Part shown: positions 45,184-54,129 of the stretch, piece after piece
Numbering within the stretch: position 1 is the first letter of the stretch
Layout of the letters: every line of letters begins with the position of its first letter
Source of the DNA: Gimesia sp.
Lineage (GTDB): Bacteria; Planctomycetota; Planctomycetia; Planctomycetales; Planctomycetaceae
Assembly (NCBI RefSeq): GCF_040219335.1
Contig: NZ_JAVJSQ010000029.1
Coordinates: 186,001 to 250,000, forward strand
Length of the DNA stretch: 64,000 nt
Reading direction: 5' to 3'
Program-made: the position numbers and the translations under genes
The notes under the pieces: model-generated
Seen by the model: only the letters and a program-made list of their open reading frames with translations
Databases searched by the model: none
Told to the model about the DNA's origin: nothing

Positions 45184-46211
45184 CGAGGCTGCGCACCCTG
45201 AACACCAGCCTGACGGATTCCCCCTTTTTCGGTGATCTGGAACTCGGCCCAGACCGGGAGATGGTCGGAGACCAGCAGTGCTTCTTCCTCGGTGAGTTTG
45301 AAGCGGGTTTTGAAATCATACACACCCGAAATGCCGGTGAATTCCTGCGAGCGGTGTTGGCTGAACAGGATATTGTCATATTGCTTGGACTGCCGGGTGT
45401 TGGTGGGCGTTTTCGAGACAGTCCACATCAGATCTCCGACCCGTCCCAGTTCACCCAGGTTCTGGTCATCCACATTCAGATCCCCCAGCAGGATTACATC
45501 GTCCTCCTGGCTGCCATCGTTGGCGACGACCCGGTACACATCGTCAAGAACATTCAGTTCCTGGTCGGTTTCATCCGGATCGGTGTGAATATTGATCAGC
45601 GTAAAAGTAAAAGGATTTTCGCTGGAAGGGCTCAAGGTCTGGAAGTGGGCCACATACGGCGGGCGATGCAGTTTGTCATATTTATCGATCACGGTGTACG
45701 TCCATTTGTGATTCACAATGACCCGGGCGGTATCGTAAAAGTAGGCGTACTGTTCTTTGCTGATGGTTCTTCCCTGCGGCGCGCCAATGATATAAGCGTA
45801 ACGCCGCTCTCCCGAATTCAGAATCGCCAGGAATTCATCCAGAAAGGAGAGATCCTTGGAGCGGATTTCCTGAACTGCCACGACATCGAATTGCTGAATG
45901 ATCCGGGCCAGGATCTGGGGGACCTGGGGTTTTGACATCTTACTGACGCCAAAGACCTGAATATTGAAACTGGCAATCCGAATCGTGTCGTTCGAACGGG
46001 GCAGATCAATCTCAGTCGAATTCCAGTCAGCCGGTGTGGAGCTGGAAGCCGTGGTCGAGATAATCTGCTTGACCCACTTTGTCAGCTGGGCGGGTTTGAC
46101 GACGTCAAAGTGAAATGCACCACCGCCGAGCAGACCGATCAGCAGTAAAGCCAGGCCACGTAATTTCCAGGATTTGACGAACGAAGTTTTATTTTTGGAT
46201 TTGGAAGCCAT
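45180..46211 (-). CDS. Endonuclease/exonuclease/phosphatase-family protein
   Basis: The 343-residue protein has one N-terminal membrane or signal segment (LRGLALLLIGLLGGGAFHF). A DNase-I-like fold follows: IRIASFNIQVFGVSKMSKP, FDVVAVQEIRSKDLSFL, FTLINIHTDPDETDQELNVL, DVILLGDLNVDDQNLG and LVSDHLPVWAEF. The Asn, Glu, Asp-Asn and Asp-His residues of the active site are all present. Members cut nucleic acids or hydrolyse phosphoinositides. Extracytoplasmic location and nuclease activity are inferred, not shown. Confidence 0.88.
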   Translation of the reverse strand: MASKSKNKTSFVKSWKLRGLALLLIGLLGGGAFHFDVVKPAQLTKWVKQIISTTASSSTPADWNSTEIDLPRSNDTIRIASFNIQVFGVSKMSKPQVPQILARIIQQFDVVAVQEIRSKDLSFLDEFLAILNSGERRYAYIIGAPQGRTISKEQYAYFYDTARVIVNHKWTYTVIDKYDKLHRPPYVAHFQTLSPSSENPFTFTLINIHTDPDETDQELNVLDDVYRVVANDGSQEDDVILLGDLNVDDQNLGELGRVGDLMWTVSKTPTNTRQSKQYDNILFSQHRSQEFTGISGVYDFKTRFKLTEEEALLVSDHLPVWAEFQITEKGGIRQAGVQGAQPR

Positions 46212-46485
46212 AGTACCATCCGTGGTATTGCGTATGACGGGAAATCGAAGGGAGAAAGGAGAGTGCAGTTGCGAAGCAGAGCCTCGGGGGGTAGAGAGGA
46301 GCCGGAATCTAGCAGATATTGGCTATCAGGTGTAGAGCAATTCTGTGTAGACTGGACTGGAAGCACAAGTGCCGCTTGCCGCAACTGAAGAGATGCGATA
46401 GTCTGCAGTGCACGCTGATTTCCATTGTCATTTTCTTACGTATCTTGCTGTCTGACTGCATCTTAGATAAAAGGCGAATTCTGCA

Positions 46486-47652
46486 TTGTCTCGACGGATC
46501 ACCATCACGATTCCTTCGCTCAGTCTGGGCGGTGCAGAGGGGGTGGCTGCGATGATGGCCAATCATTGGGCTGCAGAGGGAGATCAGGTCACTTTGCTGA
46601 CCCTCGATTCCGCAGAGACCGATACCTTTGAGCTCGCACCGGAAGTTCAGCGCATTGCCCTGGGACTGATGCGTGATTCGGGAAATCTCCTGCAGGCAGT
46701 AGTGAATAATCGTCAACGGGTGCGAAAGCTTCGCGCTGAAATTGCCCGATCCAGGCCCGATGTGGTCATCAGCCTGACGGATCGGATGAATGTGCTGACG
46801 CTGTTGGCGGCCGGGAAAGCAGCTTATCCCGTGATTGTCTCTGAACGCTCGGACCCGCGCTATCATCTGATGGGCCGCGTCTGGTCATACCTGCGTAAGA
46901 AAACATATCCCCGTGCAGCAGCCGTGGTAGTACAGACGCAGGGGGTGTCCGACTTTTGTCGTCCCTGGTTCCCAGCAACCCGCATCGAAGTCATTCCGAA
47001 CGCAGTGCCTGCGCCACGCTCGGCGGGAATTCCCAAGGTGACGGAAGAGATTGTCAAAGCGCGGCCTGCTTCACATGTGGTACTGGGCATGGGCCGGCTC
47101 TCTCATGAAAAAGGCTTTGATATGTTGATCGATGCCTTTTCTAATCTGGCAGATGATTTTCCGGATTGGAAATTACGCATTCTGGGAGAAGGCCCCCTGC
47201 GTGAGACGCTGCAGGCCACGATTGATCAGCGGGGTTTGCAGGCACAGATTGAACTGCCCGGCTGGGTGGCCGATCCCGAACTGGCCCTCGATCAGGGGGA
47301 TCTGTTTGTGCTCCCTTCCCGTTATGAAGGTTTTCCCAATGCACTATTGCAGGCAATGTCGCGCGGGTTACCCTGCATCGGATTCGACTGTCAGGGAAGT
47401 CTGGCTGATCTTTCCATGCGTGAACTAAAAGCGTTACTTTTACCTACGAAAAATCAACGTGAATTGACTTCCATTCACGCGCTCGAAGATCTGATGAGAT
47501 CGCTCATGGTGGATGAAAAATCGCTAAAAGAGCTTGCACTTCTCAGTCTTCAGGCAAGCGAGAAGTTTTCCATCCCCCGCTATTTTGCATCGTGGGATCA
47601 GCTAATCAAAGAGTCTCTGGCCGGAAGTGAGAAAAAATGCAGCAGTACGTGA
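46486..47652 (+). CDS. Glycosyltransferase family 4
   Basis: The 388-residue protein probably starts at a TTG (46486), with AAAGG upstream. It has the GT-B layout: ITIPSLSLGGAEGVAAMMANHW at the N-terminus, VIPNAVPAPRS in the linker, and the C-terminal nucleotide-sugar domain VLGMGRLSHEKGFDMLIDAF, LRILGEGPLRETLQ, LPGWVADPELAL and VLPSRYEGFPNALLQAMSRGLP. Donor and acceptor sugars are unknown. The last 16 bp overlap the start of the next gene, indicating translational coupling to an unexpected LigD-phosphoesterase-like protein. Confidence 0.92.
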   Translation: MSRRITITIPSLSLGGAEGVAAMMANHWAAEGDQVTLLTLDSAETDTFELAPEVQRIALGLMRDSGNLLQAVVNNRQRVRKLRAEIARSRPDVVISLTDRMNVLTLLAAGKAAYPVIVSERSDPRYHLMGRVWSYLRKKTYPRAAAVVVQTQGVSDFCRPWFPATRIEVIPNAVPAPRSAGIPKVTEEIVKARPASHVVLGMGRLSHEKGFDMLIDAFSNLADDFPDWKLRILGEGPLRETLQATIDQRGLQAQIELPGWVADPELALDQGDLFVLPSRYEGFPNALLQAMSRGLPCIGFDCQGSLADLSMRELKALLLPTKNQRELTSIHALEDLMRSLMVDEKSLKELALLSLQASEKFSIPRYFASWDQLIKESLAGSEKKCSST

Positions 47653-48011
47653 TTTTGAGACATGACCATCCCAAACTGCACTGGGATCTGATGCTGGAAG
47701 AAGGGGATGTGCTCAAGACCTGGCGTCTCCCCCAGCCGCCGGAGATCGACCCGGCGTCGGATGAAACGTCACTCGATTTGACAGCAGAGGCGTTGCCCGA
47801 TCATCGACTGGTTTATCTGGAATATGAGGGTCCCGTCAGTGGAGACCGGGGGGAGGTCAGCCGCTGGGATCGAGGGACTTTCACTCTGCTGGAACGGAGC
47901 GAAGATCAACTGGTGGCATTGCTCACCGGTGAGGAACTGGCAGGACGGATCACTTTGAAAAAACAAGATGCCGAAAACAGGTGGAGTCTGAACTATACCG
48001 CTTTCTTTTGA
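47637..48011 (+). CDS. Stand-alone LigD-type 3'-phosphoesterase domain
   Basis: The 124-residue protein consists only of the DNA ligase D 3'-phosphoesterase (PE) domain. The metal-binding signature is intact: His9, His15 and Asp17 in RHDHPKLHWDLMLE match the H-x5-H-x-D spacing of LigD PE. It is followed by LKTWRLPQPP and by YEGPVSGDRGEVSRWDRG, the counterpart of the family's YEG...G.V..WD.G block. PE domains trim 3' ribonucleotides and phosphates during end-joining. No ligase, polymerase or Ku gene is nearby. It overlaps the glycosyltransferase gene by 16 bp. Confidence 0.85.
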   Translation: MQQYVILRHDHPKLHWDLMLEEGDVLKTWRLPQPPEIDPASDETSLDLTAEALPDHRLVYLEYEGPVSGDRGEVSRWDRGTFTLLERSEDQLVALLTGEELAGRITLKKQDAENRWSLNYTAFF

Positions 48012-48037
48012 TCGCGAGCCAGTAACGGCTCACACGC

Positions 48038-48706
48038 TCATTGCTTCTGTGCGTCGTTTGCTTTACCGGCGATTTGAAACAGCCCCGGTTCGACCTTGAG
48101 AGTCGTCAGGTCGGGTAGATCGGAATCCTGGCGGTCCAGATGTACGATCAAAACGTCATGCTCATTCATCTGGCTCCATTCAATCTGCCAGCCTTCGGCA
48201 CGGGCTTCCTGAATCAGTTTGGTAATCGCTTCATCAATGGGGATCGGCAGCAGTCCCGCCCGGGCCTGTTCCAGTTCGAGCACCAGACGATTTTCTTGCA
48301 TCAGCCAGGGTTTGAATTTGAGACTGATAATTCCAGACCATTTTTTTAAGGTCAGATGGAAGCCAACGATGACCTGGTCCTGTTCGAAGTGGACCCGTGG
48401 ATCGGTGATGCCTTCCGGCACCCATTCGTTGTATTTCTGATGCAGTTCTTCGGCCAGCCAGGCGTTGACTTCCTGTTCGCTGAACTCCTGCGACCAGAGT
48501 GGTTCCTGGTTGCGGACGTCATTCACGATCTGCATCGAGTGCTGGACAAAATCCTTGGCTTCCTGCTGCCGGATTTCCGGGGCTACCTGTTGCTGGAGGG
48601 CTGCCTGGTAGAACTCCGGCACCTGGGCAGAGGACCAATACAGGCCCCCGGCGGTCCCACCCAGGATCAGCAGCAGCAATAACAGGAAGAGCAGAAAGCG
48701 TTTCAT
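48038..48706 (-). CDS. Membrane-anchored protein, unknown function
   Basis: The 222-residue protein has a very hydrophobic N-terminal anchor (FLLFLLLLLLILGGTAGGLYW). A soluble alpha/beta part follows, with FSEQEVNAWLAEELHQKYNEWVPEG and DPRVHFEQDQVIVGFHL in its middle. It ends in a hydrophilic tail. No known domain is recognised. The regular alternation of strands after residue 100 suggests a lipid- or ligand-binding beta-sheet. It is convergent with the LigD-PE gene and divergent from gltX. Confidence 0.7.
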   Translation of the reverse strand: MKRFLLFLLLLLLILGGTAGGLYWSSAQVPEFYQAALQQQVAPEIRQQEAKDFVQHSMQIVNDVRNQEPLWSQEFSEQEVNAWLAEELHQKYNEWVPEGITDPRVHFEQDQVIVGFHLTLKKWSGIISLKFKPWLMQENRLVLELEQARAGLLPIPIDEAITKLIQEARAEGWQIEWSQMNEHDVLIVHLDRQDSDLPDLTTLKVEPGLFQIAGKANDAQKQ

Positions 48707-48958
48707 GCAGAAATGCTAGGTCGCCGGGGAAGTACCGTCAAGACCGTTCAAGGAAGCCGGAATCGCCAGAAAACGTGAAATTGCGCTAAGTTGTCTCTTC
48801 GAATATACTTGTCGAATGCATGTGGGTGTTTTATGATCAGCCGGACCCGGTTAGGACTGTTACCTGCCATCTTCCGGCTGTGTCCTTGTCCAGCAGCGGG
48901 AACGCTGGAATTCCCCTCGGTCAGCCCGTCAGTTTGATAGAGAAATAAGAGCCCGTTT

Positions 48959-50536
48959 ATGAGTACCGTACGAACCCGTTTTGCACCCAGTCCCACCGGT
49001 TATATGCATATTGGTGGGATGCGTACGGCCCTGTTCAACTGGCTCTGGGCCCGGCATAACGGCGGTCAGTTTATTCTACGAATTGACGATACCGACCAGG
49101 AGCGCAACATCGCAGCCGCCCTGGATCCGATTCTGCAGGCATTCAAATGGCTGGGCCTCAACTGGGATGAAGGCCCGGAAGTCGGTGGTGACTTTGGTCC
49201 CTACTTCCAGTCCGAGCGAAATGATCTATATCGGGCTGCCGTCGATCAATTGCTGGCCGACGGAAAGGCTTACTACTGCTACGACACCCCGGAACAGATT
49301 CAGGCTGATCGAGAGGCAGCACAGAGTGAAAAACGCAACTACCTGAATATCCGCCGATCACTGGAACTGACAGACAGCCAGAAGGAACAGTTCGCCGCTG
49401 AAGGGCGTCCTGCCGTCGTACGTCTGCTGGTTCCCCGGGATCAGAAAATCCAGATTGATGATGCAGTTCGCGGACATGTCGAGTTCGACGCCGGTCTGAT
49501 GCCCGACCCGGTCATTCTGCGAGCCAATGGGACGCCCTTGTATAACCTGGCGACGGTGGTCGATGATGCCCAGATGCAGATCACACATGTGATTCGCGCC
49601 GAGGAGCATCTCTCCAACACGCCGGTGCAGGTGCTGATTTATCAGGCGCTGGGTTATGAACTTCCTCAGTTCGCACACATTCCGTTCGTCGCGGCACCTG
49701 GTGGAAAAGAGAAACTCAGCAAACGCAAACTGGACAAATATCGTAAGAGTCCCCAGTTCAAAAAGATGTTCGACAAAGCTGACTCGGTCTTTCCCCGCAT
49801 CGGTCTGGCTAATGCGGAAGGGCTGGATCCCGTGATGGTCGAGTATTACGAAAAGATTGGCTACCTGCCGGAAGCAATCCTGAATGCCCTGGCCAGACTC
49901 GGCTGGTCTTTGGATGATAAAACAGAGATCATGTCTCTCGATACGATTGTAGAGAACTTCACACTGGACCGGGTGGTTAAAGCGGCAGCTGGACTCGATC
50001 CGGATAAGCTGCTCAGCTTTCAGTCACACTGGATGAATCAGCTGACGCTGGAAGAAAAGGTTGCGATGTGCAGTCCCTTCCTGGTGAAAGCCGGGCTGGT
50101 ACAGGATGCGGACGACGAGACAACAAAACAAAAAATTGGTCAGGTCATTACCGATATGGAAGACCGCCTCAAAATTGCCAGCGATATTCTGGATTTCGAT
50201 GAGTTCTTTGTCGCCGACGATCAAATGGAGTACGATTCTAAAGCGTTCAAGAAACGGATTCAGAAATCGGATCAGGCAGTTGAACTGCTGGGGAAAATTA
50301 AAAGCCAGCTGGCAGAGGCGGAAGACTTCAGTGCGGCTGGCCTGGATAAGCTGCTGCACGATTTTGTGGAAGCGGAAGGGATCGGCATGGGGCAGATTAT
50401 TCATGCCCTGCGGGTCGCCGTCAGTGGAAAAGCAACCGGGATCGGCATGTTTGACTGCCTGTCGATTCTGGGAAAAGAGAGTTGTGTCAGACGCATCGAC
50501 CGGGCGATGGCGCTCGCTCAGAGTGACGAAAACTGA
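48959..50536 (+). CDS. gltX: Glutamate--tRNA ligase with enlarged KMSKS-adjacent segment
   Basis: The 525-residue class I synthetase has [19 protein letters not shown] (HIGH motif), [23 protein letters not shown], and the KMSKS-type loop KLSKR at residues 252-256. Between KLSKR and YLPEA there are 45 residues (257-301) instead of about 13 in E. coli GltX. This makes the protein longer than the usual 470-500. It charges tRNA-Glu. Because glnS follows 52 bp downstream, tRNA-Gln is probably charged directly, so this enzyme may be discriminating. Confidence 0.96.
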   Translation: MSTVRTRFAPSPTGYMHIGGMRTALFNWLWARHNGGQFILRIDDTDQERNIAAALDPILQAFKWLGLNWDEGPEVGGDFGPYFQSERNDLYRAAVDQLLADGKAYYCYDTPEQIQADREAAQSEKRNYLNIRRSLELTDSQKEQFAAEGRPAVVRLLVPRDQKIQIDDAVRGHVEFDAGLMPDPVILRANGTPLYNLATVVDDAQMQITHVIRAEEHLSNTPVQVLIYQALGYELPQFAHIPFVAAPGGKEKLSKRKLDKYRKSPQFKKMFDKADSVFPRIGLANAEGLDPVMVEYYEKIGYLPEAILNALARLGWSLDDKTEIMSLDTIVENFTLDRVVKAAAGLDPDKLLSFQSHWMNQLTLEEKVAMCSPFLVKAGLVQDADDETTKQKIGQVITDMEDRLKIASDILDFDEFFVADDQMEYDSKAFKKRIQKSDQAVELLGKIKSQLAEAEDFSAAGLDKLLHDFVEAEGIGMGQIIHALRVAVSGKATGIGMFDCLSILGKESCVRRIDRAMALAQSDEN

Positions 50537-50588
50537 AAATGGTAACAGGCTGGTCCTGTGATTGATGCAATCATTTAAGGAGTAGGGG

Positions 50589-52280
50589 ATGTCAACTCCC
50601 GAAGAAAAAACGCCAACGGATTTTATTCGTACGATCATTCAGGAAGATAACAAATCGGGCAAGCACGATGGTCGCGTCCATACGCGATTCCCCCCCGAAC
50701 CGAACGGATACCTGCACATTGGTCATGCCAAGTCGATTTGTCTTAACTTCGGTATCGCCAATGAGAACCCGGGCGGGAAATGTAACCTGCGGTTTGATGA
50801 TACGAACCCTGAGAAAGAAGATGTGGAATACGTCGACTCGATTAAGGAAGACGTGCGCTGGCTCGGCTTCGACTGGGACGATCGCGAATTTTACGCCTCC
50901 GATTACTTCGATCAGCTTTATGATTTTGCAGTCACCCTGATCAAGAAGGGGAAGGCCTACGCCTGTGATCTGCCCGCAGATAAGATGCGCGAATATCGCG
51001 GTACCGCGACCGAGCCCGGCAAACCCAGTCCCGGACGTTCCCGCTCTGTTGAAGAAAACCTGGATCTGTTCGAACGGATGAAGAATGGCGAGTTCAAAGA
51101 AGGCGAGTATGTGCTCCGTGCGAAAATCGATCTCGCTTCGCCGAACTTCCACATGCGGGATCCCGTGATCTATCGGGTTCGTCATGTGCACCATCATCGG
51201 ACCGGGGATAAATGGTGTATTTATCCCATGTACGACTATACGCACTGTATTTCGGATTCAATCGAGAAGATTACACATTCAATCTGTACGCTCGAGTTTG
51301 AAGATCACCGTCCGCTCTATGACTGGATCCTGGATGAACTGGAAGTCTTTCATCCGCAGCAGATCGAGTTCGCCCGCCTCAACATGACCTATACCGTGAT
51401 GAGCAAACGCAAACTGCTCGAACTGGTACAGGGCAAATACGTTTCCGGATGGGATGACCCCCGGATGCCTACCATATGCGGGATGCGGCGTCGCGGCGTC
51501 ACCCCCGAAGCGCTGCGTGAGTTCTGTAAAACAATCGGGGTTACCAAATATAATTCGATGACCGATAAGGTTGTCCTGGAAAACTGCATACGGGATCACC
51601 TGAATCAGGTTGCCCCTCGTGTGATGGGAGTCTTGAAACCGTTGCGCGTTGTGATCGACAATTATCCGGAGGATACGTCCGAAGAACTGGATGCGATCAA
51701 CAATCCGAATGATGAATCAGCGGGAACCCGCAAAGTACCGTTCTCGAAGGTGATTTACATCGAGCGTGACGACTTTATGGAAGACCCGCCAAAGAAGTTC
51801 TTCCGCCTGTCACCGGGTAAAGAGGTCCGCTTGCGCTACGCCTACTTTGTGACCTGTACTGATGTCATCAAAGATGACGATGGTGAAGTGGTTGAACTTC
51901 GTTGTACCTACGATCCGGAAACCCGCGGCGGCGATGCTCCCGATGGCCGGAAAGTCAAAGCGACGATTCACTGGGTCTCAGAAGCGCATGCCCTCGATGC
52001 AGAAGTCAGACTATATGACCATCTGTTTGATCAGCCTGATCCGGAAGATCTGCCTGAAGGAGTCGACTACAAGTCGAACCTGAATCCCCGCTCATTGCAG
52101 GTCCTGTCGGGTTGTAAGCTTGAACCGGGGCTGAAAGAAGCTGAACCAGGCAGTCGTTTCCAGTTTGAACGTCTGGGATATTTCTGTGTCGATACAAAGG
52201 ATTCGGCACCAGGAAATCCCGTCTTCAATCGTACCGTTACTCTGCGTGATACCTGGGCCAAAGTCGGGAAGCAGAAGTAA
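50589..52280 (+). CDS. glnS: Glutamine--tRNA ligase
   Basis: The 563-residue class I synthetase has [19 protein letters not shown] (HIGH at 43-46), [39 protein letters not shown] and [11 protein letters not shown] near residue 270. The C-terminal anticodon-binding barrels contain [12 protein letters not shown] and [14 protein letters not shown]. Bacterial GlnRS is thought to have been acquired from eukaryotes and is found in only some phyla. Length matches E. coli GlnS. GGAGTAGGGG precedes the ATG. It forms a two-gene unit with gltX. Confidence 0.97.
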   Translation: MSTPEEKTPTDFIRTIIQEDNKSGKHDGRVHTRFPPEPNGYLHIGHAKSICLNFGIANENPGGKCNLRFDDTNPEKEDVEYVDSIKEDVRWLGFDWDDREFYASDYFDQLYDFAVTLIKKGKAYACDLPADKMREYRGTATEPGKPSPGRSRSVEENLDLFERMKNGEFKEGEYVLRAKIDLASPNFHMRDPVIYRVRHVHHHRTGDKWCIYPMYDYTHCISDSIEKITHSICTLEFEDHRPLYDWILDELEVFHPQQIEFARLNMTYTVMSKRKLLELVQGKYVSGWDDPRMPTICGMRRRGVTPEALREFCKTIGVTKYNSMTDKVVLENCIRDHLNQVAPRVMGVLKPLRVVIDNYPEDTSEELDAINNPNDESAGTRKVPFSKVIYIERDDFMEDPPKKFFRLSPGKEVRLRYAYFVTCTDVIKDDDGEVVELRCTYDPETRGGDAPDGRKVKATIHWVSEAHALDAEVRLYDHLFDQPDPEDLPEGVDYKSNLNPRSLQVLSGCKLEPGLKEAEPGSRFQFERLGYFCVDTKDSAPGNPVFNRTVTLRDTWAKVGKQK

Positions 52281-52301
52281 TCGAACTTCTTCGGGGCGCA
52301 T

Positions 52302-52335
52302 AAAAAAACACTCGTCGAACGAAGTTCGACGAGTG
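52302..52335 (-). terminator. Terminator after the YTV-like gene
   Basis: A perfect 12-bp stem, CACTCGTCGAAC with GTTCGACGAGTG (52309-52320 and 52324-52335, 3-nt loop), is followed on the minus strand by TTTTTTT. It also lies just after glnS and could help end that transcript. Confidence 0.9.
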
Positions 52336-52377
52336 AGCCCATGCACTTCAAAGTGCTCATGTCTTTCCAACTTTGAG

Positions 52378-53529
52378 TCAGGGTGTCCGCTGTGCGACAG
52401 AGATGTCGCTGCCTGATGCTACAGGAGCAGTCTGCTCCGGACGAGCGACCCGACGGGTCCAGCCGCTGGCACGCACGATCGAAGGCAGTGGTCTGTCGGA
52501 AGTATCAGGTTCGTAACCAGCCCGGCGTGTGGGGGGGAATGTCGGGGCGGTAGATTCCTGTGGTACCTGGTAAGAAGAGCGACGTAAGGACGAATCGTTG
52601 TCCAGGCTCGACCGGCGAGGGTCGGAAGCAGGATCACGCTCGTACTTGTCTCCGTTCGCCTTGAACGAATCATCGTACTTCTTTTTGTTCTCGGCAGAAC
52701 GCTGATGAATTGTCTGTGGCGCTTCTGCAGACATGTAAGGATCAGCACTGGGCAGCAGTGCGGTCGCAGTGCCACCAAATCCATCGCTGGATGGATAGAC
52801 ATAGGCCGTCCGAGTGGTTGGAATAGATCGCATGACGGTCACTGGTTTCATTGCAGTCACAGTAGTTTTGACGTAGCGAGTGGAGTTCACAGCGACTTTC
52901 CGGGTCGTTGTATAAGGCACCATTCGAGCGACGTTATAAGTCACTTTGCGAGACTGCTGTACGGCAACCTGACGGGTAACCGGAACATTTTGGGTCACGA
53001 CGTTCGGTACGTAGTGACGGGTGGTTCGATACTGAGGTGTGAATGCCATACGCATGGAATATCCGGTACGGTTCATCCAGCCCAGGAGGTTGGGGCGGTT
53101 GTCGTACTCGCAGGGAGCGACTTTGGGGATACACTGACGCTGAGTCACCCAGCGACCCATGTCTTTTTGTACCTGCTGGCACTCAGTGACATTCTGATAA
53201 GACGTGTAAGGAACGTCGACCGTCCGAGGCTCCAGAACCTGGCGATAGGCGGTGACCTGCTGATCCACGTACTTGGTTTCCACCACAGGTTTCATTACGG
53301 TCTGCTGAACAGGCCGATACTCTGTGACCGGAACCTGACGGTAGGTGGTCTGGGTCACCGGGATCGGACACTGGACCACAGGCTGTGGACAGCAGTTCTG
53401 AACCACCGGCGGCGGTGCACAAGAATTACAATTGTTGAAAGGCAGCCATTGTGCCTGGGCGGAACCAGCGGCCATCGAGAACAATGTAACTCCCACAACG
53501 GGAATTGAACGAATAACGCGTTTTAACAT
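52378..53529 (-). CDS. Exported Tyr/Thr/Val-repeat (YTV-like) surface protein
   Basis: The 383-residue protein has a signal peptide (VIRSIPVVGVTLFSMAAGSAQA) and a Cys-rich start (NNCNSCAPPP, QNCCPQP). Two blocks of short repeats follow, of the form V-x2-T-x-Y-R-x-V, for example TTYRQVPVTEYRPVQQTV and KYVDQQVTAYRQVLEPRTV, then ARMVPYTTTRKVAVNSTRY. Such Tyr/Thr/Val repeats with paired Cys resemble the YTV-type proteins reported from planctomycete cell walls. The tail is hydrophilic with many Arg/Ser/Pro. A structural, possibly disulfide-crosslinked wall role is inferred. Confidence 0.78.
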   Translation of the reverse strand: MLKRVIRSIPVVGVTLFSMAAGSAQAQWLPFNNCNSCAPPPVVQNCCPQPVVQCPIPVTQTTYRQVPVTEYRPVQQTVMKPVVETKYVDQQVTAYRQVLEPRTVDVPYTSYQNVTECQQVQKDMGRWVTQRQCIPKVAPCEYDNRPNLLGWMNRTGYSMRMAFTPQYRTTRHYVPNVVTQNVPVTRQVAVQQSRKVTYNVARMVPYTTTRKVAVNSTRYVKTTVTAMKPVTVMRSIPTTRTAYVYPSSDGFGGTATALLPSADPYMSAEAPQTIHQRSAENKKKYDDSFKANGDKYERDPASDPRRSSLDNDSSLRRSSYQVPQESTAPTFPPTRRAGYEPDTSDRPLPSIVRASGWTRRVARPEQTAPVASGSDISVAQRTP

Positions 53530-54129
53530 GAGCTTGTCCTACAAAGAGAGTCTTTGAGAGGGGTATTGGAAAGAGTCATTGAAGTGAACAACGTCTGACA
53601 GCCAAGGCGAGCCGCCAGACCATTGCGATGGGGCAGGTTTTTTATGAAAAATCGAAAATGGGGTCAAGTGGGATTCAGCAAAATGCCGATAAGCCTGCTC
53701 CCCAGATTCAAGAGACCGCAGCTAATTCACCATTTTAATTAGACTTGCGCATTTTGTTTCTTTTTCTGGGTTTCCGGATCTTGTGGAAAAATCTGCCGGG
53801 AAGCCTCGGATTCGCCGAGAATGTTGATCTTAGAAAGACCAGATTGCCGATGAACTTCCTGTCATCGGGCAAAATATCGTGTTCAAACCGGGAGGTCCCT
53901 CCCTGATCCACATTATTGCGACCCGAATTCCTGAGGGGATTAAAGTTTGGTTATCTATTAACTTACAACCTCAAATCAGGATATATTCAGGTTGTCGGCA
54001 ATACGGAGATTGCTGTAAAATCGATAGCTTCATAATACGATCAACGCTCTCAATTAATCGATCCCTTCACTTCTGCCCGGTTGTTTAGATCGAACGAGAG
54101 ATCGACTTAGGTGCACACGGAAGTGTTCT
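53530..54129. other. Divergent intergenic region before the second MMPL gene
   Basis: This 600-bp region must contain two promoters. A short palindrome GGGAGG-TC-CCTCCC lies near 53890-53903. The region 53940-54060 is AT-rich. A 69-codon plus-strand frame here has no supporting feature. Confidence 0.4.
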
